Part shown: positions 30,340-40,765 of the stretch, piece after piece
How positions within the stretch are numbered: the stretch's first letter is position 1
Layout: every line of letters begins with the position of its first letter
Origin: Paracoccaceae bacterium
GTDB taxonomy: Bacteria; Pseudomonadota; Alphaproteobacteria; Rhodobacterales; Rhodobacteraceae
Length of the DNA stretch: 57,523 bases
Assembly (NCBI GenBank): GCA_029246285.1
Contig: JAQWNW010000061.1
Location: forward strand, 1 to 57,523
Reading direction: 5' to 3'
Program-made: the position numbers and the translations under genes
Notes under the pieces: model-generated
Databases searched by the model: none
What the model saw: only the letters and a program-made list of their open reading frames with translations
What the model was told of the DNA's origin: nothing

Positions 30340-30396
30340 AGGGCGTATAAGAAAAAAAACAACGAAAGGAAAGAGAAAAATTATTAGTAATTTATT

Positions 30397-31233
30397 TCAT
30401 AGCCTTACGATAATTATTCCAGCCAGTATCAGTGAGGCAGCAATAATTTTTTTAGCGTTAGTTTTATCTTTAAAGATAATAGTACCAATCAAAACTGCAA
30501 ATAAGATGGATGTTTCTCTGAGCGCCGCTACCAAAGGTATTGGTGCTTGCGTCATTGCCCAAATAGCGACCCAATATGAACCGAATGAAAATATTCCTGC
30601 GACTGAACCTACTTTCCACGTAGTTTGCTCGATTTTGAAGATTTTCAAGCCTTGGAAAATTAAGATAACAGAGAAAAAAATCGGCACAGTTATTATAAAT
30701 AACCAAGCAATGTATGATGATGGATTGGTAGATATTCTAGAACCAATACCATCAAAGATTGTATACCCAGCGGTGCCAATTGCGGCACCTAATGTGTATG
30801 GAAGTAATATCAAGTGTTCTCGATTAGAAAATGCGCCTTGAGCCATTCCAATGACGCCAAAGCCCAAAAGTAAAACTCCTAATATTTCTGTTCGGGTCAT
30901 CGATGTTTCGATTATGAAATAGAAGATTATTAATACGAGGATAGGAGCGGTTCCTCGAGCCATTGGATATACTCTACTTAAATCCCCAGAATTATATGCT
31001 AATGCCAAACAGCCCTGATAAATTACGTGAAAAATAGCTGAGGTGATAAGCCAAGGCCATACTTCCGGTTTTGGAAATTCTACAAAGAACGCTACTAAAA
31101 TACCTAAAATACCATGCATAAAGGTTAAAACAAGCATACTTTTTATCTTGTTAGCACTATTTTTTATAAGAGCATTCCAGCTCGCGTGAAAAAATGCGGC
31201 ACCTAGGATAGCGGTAAAAACAAAGATGGTCAT
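30397..31233 (-). CDS. EamA/DMT-superfamily transporter
   Basis: 278 residues, almost entirely hydrophobic, with about ten predicted helices in two EamA repeats. N-terminal ILGAAFFHASWNALIKNSAN is typical of the family, as are LAYNSGDLSRVYPMARGTAP in repeat 1 and ALRETSILFAVLIGTIIFKD in repeat 2. Inner-membrane exporter or importer of a small metabolite; substrate unknown. It lies between ileS (86-base gap) and rpsO. Confidence 0.85.
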   Translation of the reverse strand: MTIFVFTAILGAAFFHASWNALIKNSANKIKSMLVLTFMHGILGILVAFFVEFPKPEVWPWLITSAIFHVIYQGCLALAYNSGDLSRVYPMARGTAPILVLIIFYFIIETSMTRTEILGVLLLGFGVIGMAQGAFSNREHLILLPYTLGAAIGTAGYTIFDGIGSRISTNPSSYIAWLFIITVPIFFSVILIFQGLKIFKIEQTTWKVGSVAGIFSFGSYWVAIWAMTQAPIPLVAALRETSILFAVLIGTIIFKDKTNAKKIIAASLILAGIIIVRL

Positions 31234-31319
31234 GAAATTAATAATTCATGCCTTTTGAGTATAGGCAAGAATTAAAAATATGCTTTGTTTCTTTTGCTCA
31301 AAATTTAAAATGGAAATGC

Positions 31320-34232
31320 TTACCTTTGCAGTGTTTTTTCACATCTTATACACAGATCAGTTTGTGAATTAGACATTACTTCATTCAATATTTTCCAACA
31401 TCTTGCACACTTTTCCCCTTCGGCTTTCTTGAAAACAACACCTACTCCCGGTGTATCTTCTAAGACAAAAGAATCCTGTGAGACAGGTTCGTTAATTATT
31501 TGAATATCAGAGGTAATGCATATATCTGCAAAATTTTGACTCTGAATGACATCGAATTTGGATTTATTCTCAATAATCACAACTGGCGCAGCTTCTAAAG
31601 AAGCGCCTATCTTCTTATTTCTTCTTTCAATCTCAATAGCGCCAGTAACAACTCTTCGTATAGATCGGATAACATTCCATTTTTCATCAAGCTTTGGGTT
31701 CAGCCAGTCTTTTGGCGCTGTTGGTATGTCTTCCAAATGAACAGATGTGTTTTCGTCTTTAAAACGAGTTAACCAAACATCTTCCATTGTAAATACCAAC
31801 ATTGGAGCCAGCCAAGTTGTTAGTCTTTTAAAAAGTATATCTAATACTGTCCTACAAGCACGTCTAGTCAGATCTTCTTTTGAGTTACAATAAAGTGCAT
31901 CTTTTCTAATATCAAAATATATAGTGCTTAGATCGATGGTACAAAATTGAAATAATTGCTGAAATACATTTTGGAAATCATAATTCTTATAACCTTTTCT
32001 TACGCTTTTATCTAAAGAGGCTACTTTATGCAGAATCCATCTTTCGAGCTCTGGCATTTCACTGAAACTAATTTTTTTATCGTCCTCATAGTCGTTAAGA
32101 TTCCCCAACATAAATCGCATCGTATTTCTTAATCTTCTATAACTATCTGCTACATTTTTTAATATTTCGGGCCCAATTCTTAAATCTGATGTGTAGTCTG
32201 CTTGAGCCACCCAAAGTCTCAAAATATCTGCTCCATATTGTTTTATAACCTGATCAGGGGAAGTTGTATTTCCAAGGGACTTGGACATTTTTGCCCCCTT
32301 TTCATCTAACGTAAAGCCATGAGTCAAAACGCCATGATAAGGAGCACGACCAATAGTCCCACAAGCTTGAAGCATCGAAGAATGAAACCAGCCTCTATGT
32401 TGATCAGTTCCCTCTAAATAAAGATCCGCCAACCCATTCGAAGAACCATCTTCACGGTCTCTTAATACGAATGCGTGGGTCGAACCGCTATCAAACCAGA
32501 CATCCAAAATATCAAAGACTTGTTCCCAGTCTTTTGATACATATTCTTTTCCTAGAAACCGTTCTTTAGCGCCTGATTTGTACCAAGCATCGGCTCCTTC
32601 TATTTTGAAGGCATCGATTATTCGCTTATTTACCTTCTCATCTTTAAGAATAAAATCGTGGTCTGTCGGTTGGGCTCCTACTTTGATGAAACAAGTTAAT
32701 GGAACTCCCCAAGCTCGTTGGCGGGATAAAACCCAATCGGGTCGGTTTTGAATCATTGATCTAAGGCGATTTTGCCCTGTTACTGGAGTCCATTCCACTA
32801 GATCATCAATGGAATTTAAAGCTCTTTCTCGAATTGTATTGCCGTAAGTATTGTCTCCGCCGAGGCTTTTATCCATTGCTGCAAACCACTGAGGAGTGTT
32901 TCGAAAAATGACTGGTGCCTTAGAGCGCCATGAATGGGGATAGCTATGTACTAATCGTCCTCTTGCAATTAACCCGTTAACCTCAATAAGTTTATTGATT
33001 ACAGCTTTGTTGGCTTTACCTTCTTTTCCTTTATTATTGAAAACTCTCAAACTGGAAAAGAAAGGCACGTGAGATAAAAATTCACTTTCTTCCCCAACAT
33101 TATGGGTCAGCCGATCTATCCAACCTCGTTTTACAAAACATTCGTAATCATCTGCTCCATGAGATGGTGCAGTATGAACAAACCCTGTTCCAGCCTCTTC
33201 AGTTACGTGATCTCCCTCAATAAGCGGTACATCATAATCCCAATATCCTTTAGCACCCTCTATTTTTGCAAATGGGTGGCAACAGACGACGTCCACTAAT
33301 TCATCATTTGATATATTTCCAATTTTTTCGAATTTTGTTACTCTAGCTTTTGTTAAAGTTTCTTCCGCCAAAGATTCTGCTATCAAGAAGCGATCATCTA
33401 CTTTGGTCCAACTTTCTTCTTGCGTTTCTTTTACAACAAAAATGCCGTATGAAATATCTTTGCCATAAGCAATTGCTTTGTTTGAAGGTATCGTCCAAGG
33501 AGTGGTGGTCCAAATTACTATTTTAGAATTTATTATATGTTTAGGTCCATTGACTATTTTAAATGGAACCCAAATTGTATCTGATTGGTGGTCATGATAT
33601 TCTATTTCCGCTTCGGCTAATGCTGTTTTTTCCACTGGGGACCACATTACAGGCTTAGAGCCCTGAAATAATGCACCATTCATTAAAAACTTTTGAAATT
33701 CTTCCGCAATTACTGCTTCGGAGGAAAAGTCCATTGTAAGATAGGGATTATCCCAATTACCTGTTATGCCTAATCGCTTAAATTCCTTTTTCTGTATATT
33801 TACCCACTCTAAGGCAAAATTTCGACATTCTTGCCTGAAGTCAATTATTGGAACTTCATCTTTATCTTTTCCTTTTTGACGATATTTTTCTTCAATTTTC
33901 CATTCAATTGGTAATCCATGACAGTCCCACCCTGGAATATAAGGAGCATCGTTTCCTAGCATTTGCTGTGAACGAACGACCATGTCTTTTAATATTTTAT
34001 TTAAGGCGTGGCCTATATGTAGATTGCCGTTTGCGTATGGTGGTCCGTCGTGTAAGATAAACTTCTCTCGGCCATCTAAATCTCTCAATTTATCATATAT
34101 TTTGAGTTTATCCCAATGCTTCAACCAATCAGGTTCACGAGAAGGCAAGTTAGCGCGCATCGGGAAGTCAGTTTCTGGTAGTGAAAGCGTATTTTTGTAA
34201 TCAACGTTATCGTTAGACTTTTCTGCGCACAT
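31320..34232 (-). CDS. ileS: Isoleucyl-tRNA synthetase
   Basis: 970 residues, class I enzyme. HIGH motif in [21 protein letters not shown] in [14 protein letters not shown], an editing CP1 domain ([17 protein letters not shown] before it, [17 protein letters not shown] within), and a C-terminal zinc finger with two CxxC pairs (CARCWK and CIRCEK). CGGAGACAAAATTA precedes the ATG. It is divergent from truA across 242 bases; no T-box-like structure is seen, as expected outside Gram-positives. Confidence 0.97.
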   Translation of the reverse strand: MCAEKSNDNVDYKNTLSLPETDFPMRANLPSREPDWLKHWDKLKIYDKLRDLDGREKFILHDGPPYANGNLHIGHALNKILKDMVVRSQQMLGNDAPYIPGWDCHGLPIEWKIEEKYRQKGKDKDEVPIIDFRQECRNFALEWVNIQKKEFKRLGITGNWDNPYLTMDFSSEAVIAEEFQKFLMNGALFQGSKPVMWSPVEKTALAEAEIEYHDHQSDTIWVPFKIVNGPKHIINSKIVIWTTTPWTIPSNKAIAYGKDISYGIFVVKETQEESWTKVDDRFLIAESLAEETLTKARVTKFEKIGNISNDELVDVVCCHPFAKIEGAKGYWDYDVPLIEGDHVTEEAGTGFVHTAPSHGADDYECFVKRGWIDRLTHNVGEESEFLSHVPFFSSLRVFNNKGKEGKANKAVINKLIEVNGLIARGRLVHSYPHSWRSKAPVIFRNTPQWFAAMDKSLGGDNTYGNTIRERALNSIDDLVEWTPVTGQNRLRSMIQNRPDWVLSRQRAWGVPLTCFIKVGAQPTDHDFILKDEKVNKRIIDAFKIEGADAWYKSGAKERFLGKEYVSKDWEQVFDILDVWFDSGSTHAFVLRDREDGSSNGLADLYLEGTDQHRGWFHSSMLQACGTIGRAPYHGVLTHGFTLDEKGAKMSKSLGNTTSPDQVIKQYGADILRLWVAQADYTSDLRIGPEILKNVADSYRRLRNTMRFMLGNLNDYEDDKKISFSEMPELERWILHKVASLDKSVRKGYKNYDFQNVFQQLFQFCTIDLSTIYFDIRKDALYCNSKEDLTRRACRTVLDILFKRLTTWLAPMLVFTMEDVWLTRFKDENTSVHLEDIPTAPKDWLNPKLDEKWNVIRSIRRVVTGAIEIERRNKKIGASLEAAPVVIIENKSKFDVIQSQNFADICITSDIQIINEPVSQDSFVLEDTPGVGVVFKKAEGEKCARCWKILNEVMSNSQTDLCIRCEKTLQR

Positions 34233-34405
34233 TAATTTTGTCTCCGGTAGAATTAATTATTTTAATGGTTTTGCGTGTCTGGTTTAATGTCTAATTCAAA
34301 ACTTGTTACCTAAGAGTTGGGAAAATAAATCTTATCTATAAGCCTATTGTTGACATCATGTTGAGTCTATAAACCAACTGTAGCTTTCCGTAAAGGAGCA
34401 TATTT

Positions 34406-34471
34406 TTGTTAAATTTTGTGAAATATCATCTGAAGGCCTTGGCACAACAGACAACCTCGATTAATAGCTAA
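34406..34471 (+). CDS. Possible 21-residue leader ORF before truA
   Basis: AAAGGAG is followed after 7 bases by TTG and 20 further sense codons (LLNFVKYHLKALAQQTTSIN...), with a TAA ending 3 bases before the truA ATG. truA itself has no visible Shine-Dalgarno, so translation of this short frame could feed truA by coupling. The TTG start and lack of homologs to compare keep confidence low; the SD may be fortuitous. Confidence 0.2.
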   Translation: MLNFVKYHLKALAQQTTSINS

Positions 34472-34474
34472 AAT

Positions 34475-35251
34475 ATGCCTAGGTATGCTTTTAAAATTGA
34501 ATATGATGGAAAAGGATTTTCGGGATGGCAGCGCCAAAAATCTCTTAAAACTGTTCAAGGAGAAATAGAAGCGTCATTGAGAAAATTGGATCCAGGTATA
34601 TCCTCTATTTTTGGAGCTGGCAGAACGGATGCTGGCGTTCACGCTGTAGCGCAAGTTGCTCACTGTGATTTAGCAGAAAACTGGGATAATTTTAAGTTAA
34701 AGGAAGCACTAAACTTTCATTTGAAGCCTAACAAGATTTCAATTTTAGATGTGAGAATGGTCTCAGAGAAATTCCATGCTAGATTTTCAGCAATTAAACG
34801 AAAATATCTTTTCCGGTTAATAAGTAGGCGCCCTCCACTTACAATAGAATCCGGATTAGCCTGGCATATTAAATATGAATTGAAATTGAGCCTTATGCTT
34901 CAAGCAAAGAAACATCTAATTGGAAAACATGATTTCACAACTTTTCGCTCTACCAGTTGTCAGAGTAAATCTCCCGTGAAAACAATCGATAGTATAAAAA
35001 TTAAGAAAATAGCATTACCTTATGGTAATGAGTATCAATTTGAATTTAGTGCCCCTAGTTTTTTGCATAATCAAGTTCGTAGTTTTGTTGGTACTTTGGA
35101 GAAGGTTGGTTCAGGAATATTAGATCCAAGTTATGTTAAACATGCACTGGAATCTAAGGATCGATCATTATGTGGACCGGTGAGCCCGCCAGATGGTTTA
35201 TATTTGATGGATGTTGCTTATCCAGACAATCCGTTTTTAACGGCGATGTGA
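34475..35251 (+). CDS. truA: tRNA pseudouridine(38-40) synthase TruA
   Basis: 258 residues. Catalytic Asp52 in FGAGRTDAGVHAVAQ, N-terminal RYAFKIEYDGKGFSGWQRQ, and HDFTTFRSTSCQSKSPVKTI near the middle. It converts uridines 38-40 of the anticodon arm. The last 15 bases overlap, tail to tail, the end of the regulator gene on the other strand. Confidence 0.96.
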   Translation: MPRYAFKIEYDGKGFSGWQRQKSLKTVQGEIEASLRKLDPGISSIFGAGRTDAGVHAVAQVAHCDLAENWDNFKLKEALNFHLKPNKISILDVRMVSEKFHARFSAIKRKYLFRLISRRPPLTIESGLAWHIKYELKLSLMLQAKKHLIGKHDFTTFRSTSCQSKSPVKTIDSIKIKKIALPYGNEYQFEFSAPSFLHNQVRSFVGTLEKVGSGILDPSYVKHALESKDRSLCGPVSPPDGLYLMDVAYPDNPFLTAM

Positions 35252-36187
35252 GGACGGTGATGCTCCGTATTTTTGAGAATAACAGCTAGAGAAATGAGCT
35301 GATCCAGAAAAGCCAGTGGCGAGAGAAATTTCTGTAACTGAGAGAGAAGAGTTTCTAAGTAGATTTTGAGCCATCTCAAGCCTAATATTTCGGTAATATC
35401 CCATTGTCGTTATATTCAATTTGAGCTGATATAAGCGATTTAATTGGCGTGAACTAACGCCCGCAATTCGGGATAATTCTAATAAGTCTAAAGGATCTGA
35501 AATATGATTTTCCATTGCTTCAATAGTATCTAGAATCACTCGATCGGTAACACCTATTCTTTCCACCAAACCGGCTCTTTGAGGCCCAGCGGCTGGACGA
35601 AAATCTGTATGCATAAACCAATCACTAACCGTACGTGCAAAGTCATGCCCATGGTGTTCAGATATTAAGTAATGCATTAAATCCATTGGGGCAGTTCCAC
35701 CTGCACAAGTTATTCTTTTTCTGTCTAAAATATAGAGTGATCTTTCTAGAAGTAATTCTGGCCATCTTTCTTGCATTGAAGGAGCATGTTCCCAATGAAC
35801 GGTCATCCTGTATCCATGCATCAATCCAGCTGCTGCTAAGATGTACGGACCACCTGAAACTCCACCGACGATTGTTTTGGATCTCGATAATCTTCTTAAT
35901 GTATCAAGAAGAGTAGAGTTCTCTAGTTTTTGTGGGTCTCCACCAGTAATGATCAAAACAAGATCAAACGTATCAGATGTGGCATCGTTGGTTGGAATTA
36001 TAGCACCACTGGAACTTCTTACCCTACTACTTTGAACTGCTATGTCAGTAATTTTGTAAAGCTCTCTGCCCGCTAATAAATTTGCGGCCCGTAAGGGTTC
36101 AATTAAACTAGCATAAGACATTAAAGCAAAGCCTTCAGTTAACAGAAGGCCAATTCTAAATGGCTTATCGAAGAGTTTATTGTCCAT
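35237..36187 (-). CDS. GlxA/GbdR-type AraC-family regulator
   Basis: 316 residues. The N-terminal DJ-1/PfpI-like domain (about 10-190) has FRIGLLLTEGFALMSYASLI and a glycine-rich elbow GGVSGGPYILAAAGLM; the nucleophile position is Ser/Gly rather than Cys, so it senses rather than catalyses. The C-terminal AraC double HTH (about 220-316) contains LDLLELSRIAGVSSRQLNRL and VTEISLATGFSGSAHFSSCY. This architecture is that of GbdR and relatives, which control glycine betaine, dimethylglycine and sarcosine catabolism. It is divergent from soxB across 80 bases, which supports that role. Confidence 0.88.
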   Translation of the reverse strand: MDNKLFDKPFRIGLLLTEGFALMSYASLIEPLRAANLLAGRELYKITDIAVQSSRVRSSSGAIIPTNDATSDTFDLVLIITGGDPQKLENSTLLDTLRRLSRSKTIVGGVSGGPYILAAAGLMHGYRMTVHWEHAPSMQERWPELLLERSLYILDRKRITCAGGTAPMDLMHYLISEHHGHDFARTVSDWFMHTDFRPAAGPQRAGLVERIGVTDRVILDTIEAMENHISDPLDLLELSRIAGVSSRQLNRLYQLKLNITTMGYYRNIRLEMAQNLLRNSSLSVTEISLATGFSGSAHFSSCYSQKYGASPSSHRR

Positions 36188-36267
36188 ATTTTTATATATT
36201 CAGTCTTTTTTCTAGAAGTCTATAGTTGATATTATTTCTATATTTTTTTGAAAGTAAGGGATTACGA

Positions 36268-37518
36268 ATGGCTTTTTCAGCATTAAAAATATTAAAAGAG
36301 GGTTTTACAGGAAATCGTGGTTGGTCTCCTCATTGGCGAGACCCTGTTTTAAAAAAGGAATATGATATTATTATAATAGGCGCTGGTGGCCATGGATTAG
36401 CAACCGCTTATTATCTAGCTCGTAATCATGGAATTACAAATATAGCAGTTTTGGAAAAAGGTTGGATTGGCTCCGGTAACATTGGAAGAAATACTACAAT
36501 AATCCGCTCTAACTACATGTTACCAGGAAACCAACCTTTTTACGAATTATCGATGAAATTATGGGAGGGTTTAGAGCAAGATTTTAATTATAATGCCATG
36601 GTCAGTCAAAGAGGTATATTGAATTTATCCCACTCAGATGCACAGCATGATGCTTATGCAAGGCGTGGTAATGCTATGCATCTAACCAAATCTGGCGCTG
36701 TGCTGTTGGATAAATCGGGAGTTCAAAAAATGTGCCCATTCTTAGATTTTGATAATGCCCGTTTCCCAGTAAAAGGTGGTATTTGGCAACCAAGAGGCGG
36801 TTCGGTTAGGCATGATGCAGTCGCTTGGGGGTATGCTAGAGGAGCTGATAGCAGAGGTGTCGATTTAATACAAAATTGTGAAGTAACCGGGTTTCAAATA
36901 AAAAATGGTGTATGTTTTGGAGTAGAAACATCACGTGGACCGATAAAAGCCAAGAAAGTAGGGATGTGTGTTGCAGGCTCGTCAGGAGTGCTAGCGGGAA
37001 AAGCTGGGATGAGACTTCCGATAGAAAGCCATGTATTGCAAGCTTTTGTTACAGAGGGGTTAAAACCTATTATTCCCGGAGTTATAACATTTGGCGCAGG
37101 TCATTTTTATGTCAGCCAGTCTGATAAGGGAGGCCTGGTCTTTGGTGGTGATATTGATGGGTATAATTCTTATGCCCAAAGAGGGAATTTACCCGTTGTT
37201 GAAGATGTAGTGGAAGGTGGTATGGCAATTATGCCAATGATAGGACGGGCAAGATTGTTACGAAGTTGGGGGGGTATAATGGACATGTCAATGGATGGCT
37301 CTCCGTTTATAGATAAAACTCACATTGAAGGGTTATTTTTTAACGGTGGCTGGTGTTATGGTGGTTTCAAAGCTACGCCCGCCAGTGGTTACTGTTACGC
37401 ACATTTATTAGCGACAGAAAAACCTCACCCAGTTTCAGAGCGAATGCGTTTAGACAGATTTAAATTTGGGGGGCAATTCGATGAAAAGGGCGTTGGTGCT
37501 CAACCAAACTTACATTAA
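36268..37518 (+). CDS. soxB: Sarcosine oxidase-type subunit beta (SoxB)
   Basis: 416 residues, the usual SoxB length, from MAFSALKILKEGFTGNRGW. The dinucleotide fold IIIGAGGHGLATAYYL (GxGxxG at 38-43) binds FAD. NIGRNTTIIRSNY lines the site, and His182 in GGSVRHDAVAWGYARGA matches the residue that carries covalent FMN in heterotetrameric sarcosine oxidase. The family demethylates a secondary amine. The start replaces an upstream in-frame codon because it matches the family N-terminus. First gene of soxBDAG. Confidence 0.92.
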   Translation: MAFSALKILKEGFTGNRGWSPHWRDPVLKKEYDIIIIGAGGHGLATAYYLARNHGITNIAVLEKGWIGSGNIGRNTTIIRSNYMLPGNQPFYELSMKLWEGLEQDFNYNAMVSQRGILNLSHSDAQHDAYARRGNAMHLTKSGAVLLDKSGVQKMCPFLDFDNARFPVKGGIWQPRGGSVRHDAVAWGYARGADSRGVDLIQNCEVTGFQIKNGVCFGVETSRGPIKAKKVGMCVAGSSGVLAGKAGMRLPIESHVLQAFVTEGLKPIIPGVITFGAGHFYVSQSDKGGLVFGGDIDGYNSYAQRGNLPVVEDVVEGGMAIMPMIGRARLLRSWGGIMDMSMDGSPFIDKTHIEGLFFNGGWCYGGFKATPASGYCYAHLLATEKPHPVSERMRLDRFKFGGQFDEKGVGAQPNLH

Positions 37519-37529
37519 AGGTAAAAAGA

Positions 37530-37817
37530 ATGATAATTGATCACCCCATACTTGGACCGCGCGATTCATCAGAATTTGTTTATTTAGGAGACGCTTGCTT
37601 AATCGACAGACCTGATCCTTTGGATAGAAACGCTGAAAAGTTGTTTTATGAATATCAATATTTAAGAGATAACATTGCAGGCCCTATGCAAGAATTGTGG
37701 TATCACGAGCAAGGTGATCGTAGTTGGTTGGTTGTTACAAGAAATACCGTCACGCATGAGATCTCAAAAGTGGAACTTGCTCGTGAGGTTTCTCGTTCTA
37801 GAGGCCGTTCGAAATGA
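37530..37817 (+). CDS. soxD: SoxD-like delta subunit with degenerate zinc site
   Basis: 95 residues, normal size for the delta subunit, which caps the oxidase and in structures binds zinc through three Cys and one His. Here the aligned positions are His5, Leu8, His59 and Asp63 (in DHPILGPRDSSEF and WYHEQGDRSW): the CPxCGPR motif has become HPILGPR and the third Cys is Asp. The only Cys is C23. So zinc is probably not bound in the canonical way. It lies 11 bases after soxB and overlaps soxA by 4. Confidence 0.85.
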   Translation: MIIDHPILGPRDSSEFVYLGDACLIDRPDPLDRNAEKLFYEYQYLRDNIAGPMQELWYHEQGDRSWLVVTRNTVTHEISKVELAREVSRSRGRSK

Positions 37818-40765
37818 CTCAGATTGATAGAATTTCAGGTGGATTGATAGATCGTAATACGCCGATGGAATTTTTCTTTAATGGCAAGCTATTACAAGGT
37901 TTTAAAGGAGATACATTAGCTTCTGCACTACTGGCAAATGGTGTTCGATTAATGGGACGATCATTCAAGTATCATAGACCAAGAGGCGTATTGACCAGTG
38001 GTTCGGAGGAGCCCAATGCACTTGTTGAATTAGGGAGAAATGCTTATAAAGAACCCAATACTCGGGCAACGGTAGTGGAGCTCTTTAATAAGTTAGAGGC
38101 AAATAGTCAAAATCATAGAGGGCCTTTGAACTTTGATTTAATGGCTGTTTCAGATTTGTTTCTGTCGCCATTTATTGGGGCGGGTTTTTATTATAAAACT
38201 TTTATGTGGCCAGCTTCTTTTTGGGAGAAGTTATATGAGCCAATAATACGAATGTCGGCGGGCCTTGGTTCCTTATCAAAATTAGAGGATCCTGATCATT
38301 ATGATAAAGGTTTTTTACACTGCGATATATTGATTATTGGTGCAGGACCAACGGGTATATTGTCAGCTTTAGTAGCAGCAAAAGCTGGAGCAAAAGTAAT
38401 TTTAGCAGATGAAGATTTTCTCATGGGGGGTAGATTAAATTCTGAGAATTTAGAGATTGATGGTTTGCCAGGATTTGTCTGGGCACAACAGACCTTGGAG
38501 CAATTGTCTAATATGAAAAATGTGAAGGTGCTTAATAGAACAACAGTTTATGGAGCCTATGACCATGGAATATTTGGAGCTTTAGAGAGCTGTACGGATC
38601 ATTTGCGAGAATCTGGAAGCAAACCACGACAGATTTTGTGGAAAATTTATTCAAAGAAAAGCATCTTGACTGCTGGGGCAGTAGAAAGGCCACTTGCATT
38701 TGGAAATAATGATAGGCCGGGAGTTATGATGGCTGGTGCGGTTAGAGCTTATGTCAATCGTTGGGGGGTCCTTCCTGGAAAACGAACAGCAGTATTTACC
38801 AATAATGATGATGGCTGGGCGACTGCGAGAACCTTAACTGATAAGGGTTTTGAGGTCACAGCAGTTATAGACAGTAGAAATTGCAAACCAATTGAAAATA
38901 TACCTGGCGCCTCAATTATTATGGGTGGAAGCATTGTTGATACTTCAGGACGAAAGAGGATAAAAAATATTAAGTTAAAAAATGGGCAAATTATTCCATG
39001 TGATTGTCTGGCTATATCTGGTGGTTGGAGCCCAAATGTTCATTTAACCTGTCATCAAAGAGGAAGACCTAATTGGAATTCTGATTTAAATGCGTTTATG
39101 CCAGGCGAACATCTTCCACAAAATATGAGCGTGGCTGGTGCAGTTAACGGCAGTTTTAGTTTATCAGGTGCATTATCAGAAGGCTTAAAAGTCACCAATA
39201 ATGTTATAGATTCTCTCGGACTAAAAAAACCAAAAATTAAGAAACTTCAGGCTTCAGATGAGGCCTACAGTTCGTCCGCTTTTTGGTATGTCAAGGAGTC
39301 TGTAAAGAGGGGGTGGGTTGATTTTCAAAATGACGTAACCGTAAAAGATATTAAGCAAAGTTATGCGGAGGGTTTTAGGTCTGTTGAGCATATGAAACGT
39401 TACACAACGATGGGCATGGCCACAGATCAAGGCAAAACCTCAAATATTCTTGGTTTGGCAATTATGTCAGAGTGTACTGGAAAACCTATTCAGGAAACAG
39501 GAACAACGATTTTCCGGCCACCTTATACACCGATTCCTCTTGGGGCCTTAGCTGGTCGATCGCGAGGGAAGAATTTCAGACCTTATAGATTGACACCGAG
39601 CCATGAATGGTCTGAAGAGCAAGGTGCAATTTTTGTTGAGGTTGGTAATTGGCTTAGAGCGCAATGGTACCCTAAGAGTGGCGAAAAGAGCTGGCGTGAA
39701 AGTGTGGACAGAGAAGTGTTAGCAACAAGAAATTCGGTAGGGATTTGTGATGTTACAACTCTTGGAAAAATTGATATTCAAGGATCAGACGCAGCTGACT
39801 TTTTAAATATTGTTTATGCAAATGCCTTTGGAAAATTGTCAGTAGGCAAGGTTAGATATGGCTTAATGTTAAGAGAAGATGGTATCGCTTACGATGATGG
39901 AACAACCGCTCGGTTTGGTGAAAATCATTTCATAATGACAACCACAACTGCTAACGCTGTTTTGGTTTTTAGGCGGTTGGAATTTGTACGGCAATGTCTT
40001 TGCCCTGATATGGACGTTCATATTATTTCCACTACAGATGCTTGGGCTCAGTTTGCCGTTGCTGGTCCAAATTCAAGAAAATTACTTGAAAAGATTGTGG
40101 ATAAAGCATTTGGCATTTCTAATGAAGATTTTCCCTTTATGGCTTGCGCAGAGATAACTGTTTGCAATGGTACACCAGCACGGTTGTTTAGGATTAGTTT
40201 CTCGGGGGAGTTAGCGTATGAATTAGCAGTTCCGGCTAGATATGGAGATAGTTTAATAAGAGCATTAATGAACGCGGGTGAAGAGTTTAATGTCACTCCC
40301 TATGGCACTGAGGCTTTAGGAGTAATGAGAATTGAAAAAGGTCATGCGGCAGGTAATGAACTTAATGGGCAAACCACAGCATTAAATCTTGGATTAGAAA
40401 AAATGATTAGTCAAAAAAAAGACAGTATAGGAAAAGTGTTAGCGCAAAGGCCTGAAATGAATAAAGATGATGAAATAAAGCTGGTCGGGTTCAGACCAGT
40501 AAATCAGGGTGATCGGTTGGTTGCTGGAGCACATTTTTTAGAAAAGGGCGTTGAGGAAATTTTGGAGAATGACTTGGGCTGGATGTCATCAGTTTGTTAT
40601 TCCCCAATTTTAAATGATTATATTGGAATTGGGTTTATCAAAAATGGAAATAAACGAATGGGAGAAATTGTGCATGCCTATGATAAGATGCGCAATAATT
40701 CCGTGGATGTAAAAATATGTTCTGCTCATTTTGTGGATCCAGAGGGAGATAGGGTTCGTGGATGA
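37814..40765 (+). CDS. soxA: Sarcosine oxidase-type subunit alpha (SoxA)
   Basis: 983 residues. An N-terminal fold resembling a small ferredoxin-like domain (MEFFFNGKLLQGFKGDTLASALL, GRSFKYHRPRGVLTSGSEEP) is followed by an NAD-binding Rossmann domain (CDILIIGAGPTGILSALVAA, about 167-450) and a C-terminal aminomethyltransferase-like (GCV_T) domain starting near RNSVGICDVTTLGKIDIQGS, which binds tetrahydrofolate. In this enzyme class the methyl-derived carbon is passed to folate as 5,10-methylene-THF. Overlaps soxG by 8 bases. Confidence 0.92.
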   Translation: MTQIDRISGGLIDRNTPMEFFFNGKLLQGFKGDTLASALLANGVRLMGRSFKYHRPRGVLTSGSEEPNALVELGRNAYKEPNTRATVVELFNKLEANSQNHRGPLNFDLMAVSDLFLSPFIGAGFYYKTFMWPASFWEKLYEPIIRMSAGLGSLSKLEDPDHYDKGFLHCDILIIGAGPTGILSALVAAKAGAKVILADEDFLMGGRLNSENLEIDGLPGFVWAQQTLEQLSNMKNVKVLNRTTVYGAYDHGIFGALESCTDHLRESGSKPRQILWKIYSKKSILTAGAVERPLAFGNNDRPGVMMAGAVRAYVNRWGVLPGKRTAVFTNNDDGWATARTLTDKGFEVTAVIDSRNCKPIENIPGASIIMGGSIVDTSGRKRIKNIKLKNGQIIPCDCLAISGGWSPNVHLTCHQRGRPNWNSDLNAFMPGEHLPQNMSVAGAVNGSFSLSGALSEGLKVTNNVIDSLGLKKPKIKKLQASDEAYSSSAFWYVKESVKRGWVDFQNDVTVKDIKQSYAEGFRSVEHMKRYTTMGMATDQGKTSNILGLAIMSECTGKPIQETGTTIFRPPYTPIPLGALAGRSRGKNFRPYRLTPSHEWSEEQGAIFVEVGNWLRAQWYPKSGEKSWRESVDREVLATRNSVGICDVTTLGKIDIQGSDAADFLNIVYANAFGKLSVGKVRYGLMLREDGIAYDDGTTARFGENHFIMTTTTANAVLVFRRLEFVRQCLCPDMDVHIISTTDAWAQFAVAGPNSRKLLEKIVDKAFGISNEDFPFMACAEITVCNGTPARLFRISFSGELAYELAVPARYGDSLIRALMNAGEEFNVTPYGTEALGVMRIEKGHAAGNELNGQTTALNLGLEKMISQKKDSIGKVLAQRPEMNKDDEIKLVGFRPVNQGDRLVAGAHFLEKGVEEILENDLGWMSSVCYSPILNDYIGIGFIKNGNKRMGEIVHAYDKMRNNSVDVKICSAHFVDPEGDRVRG

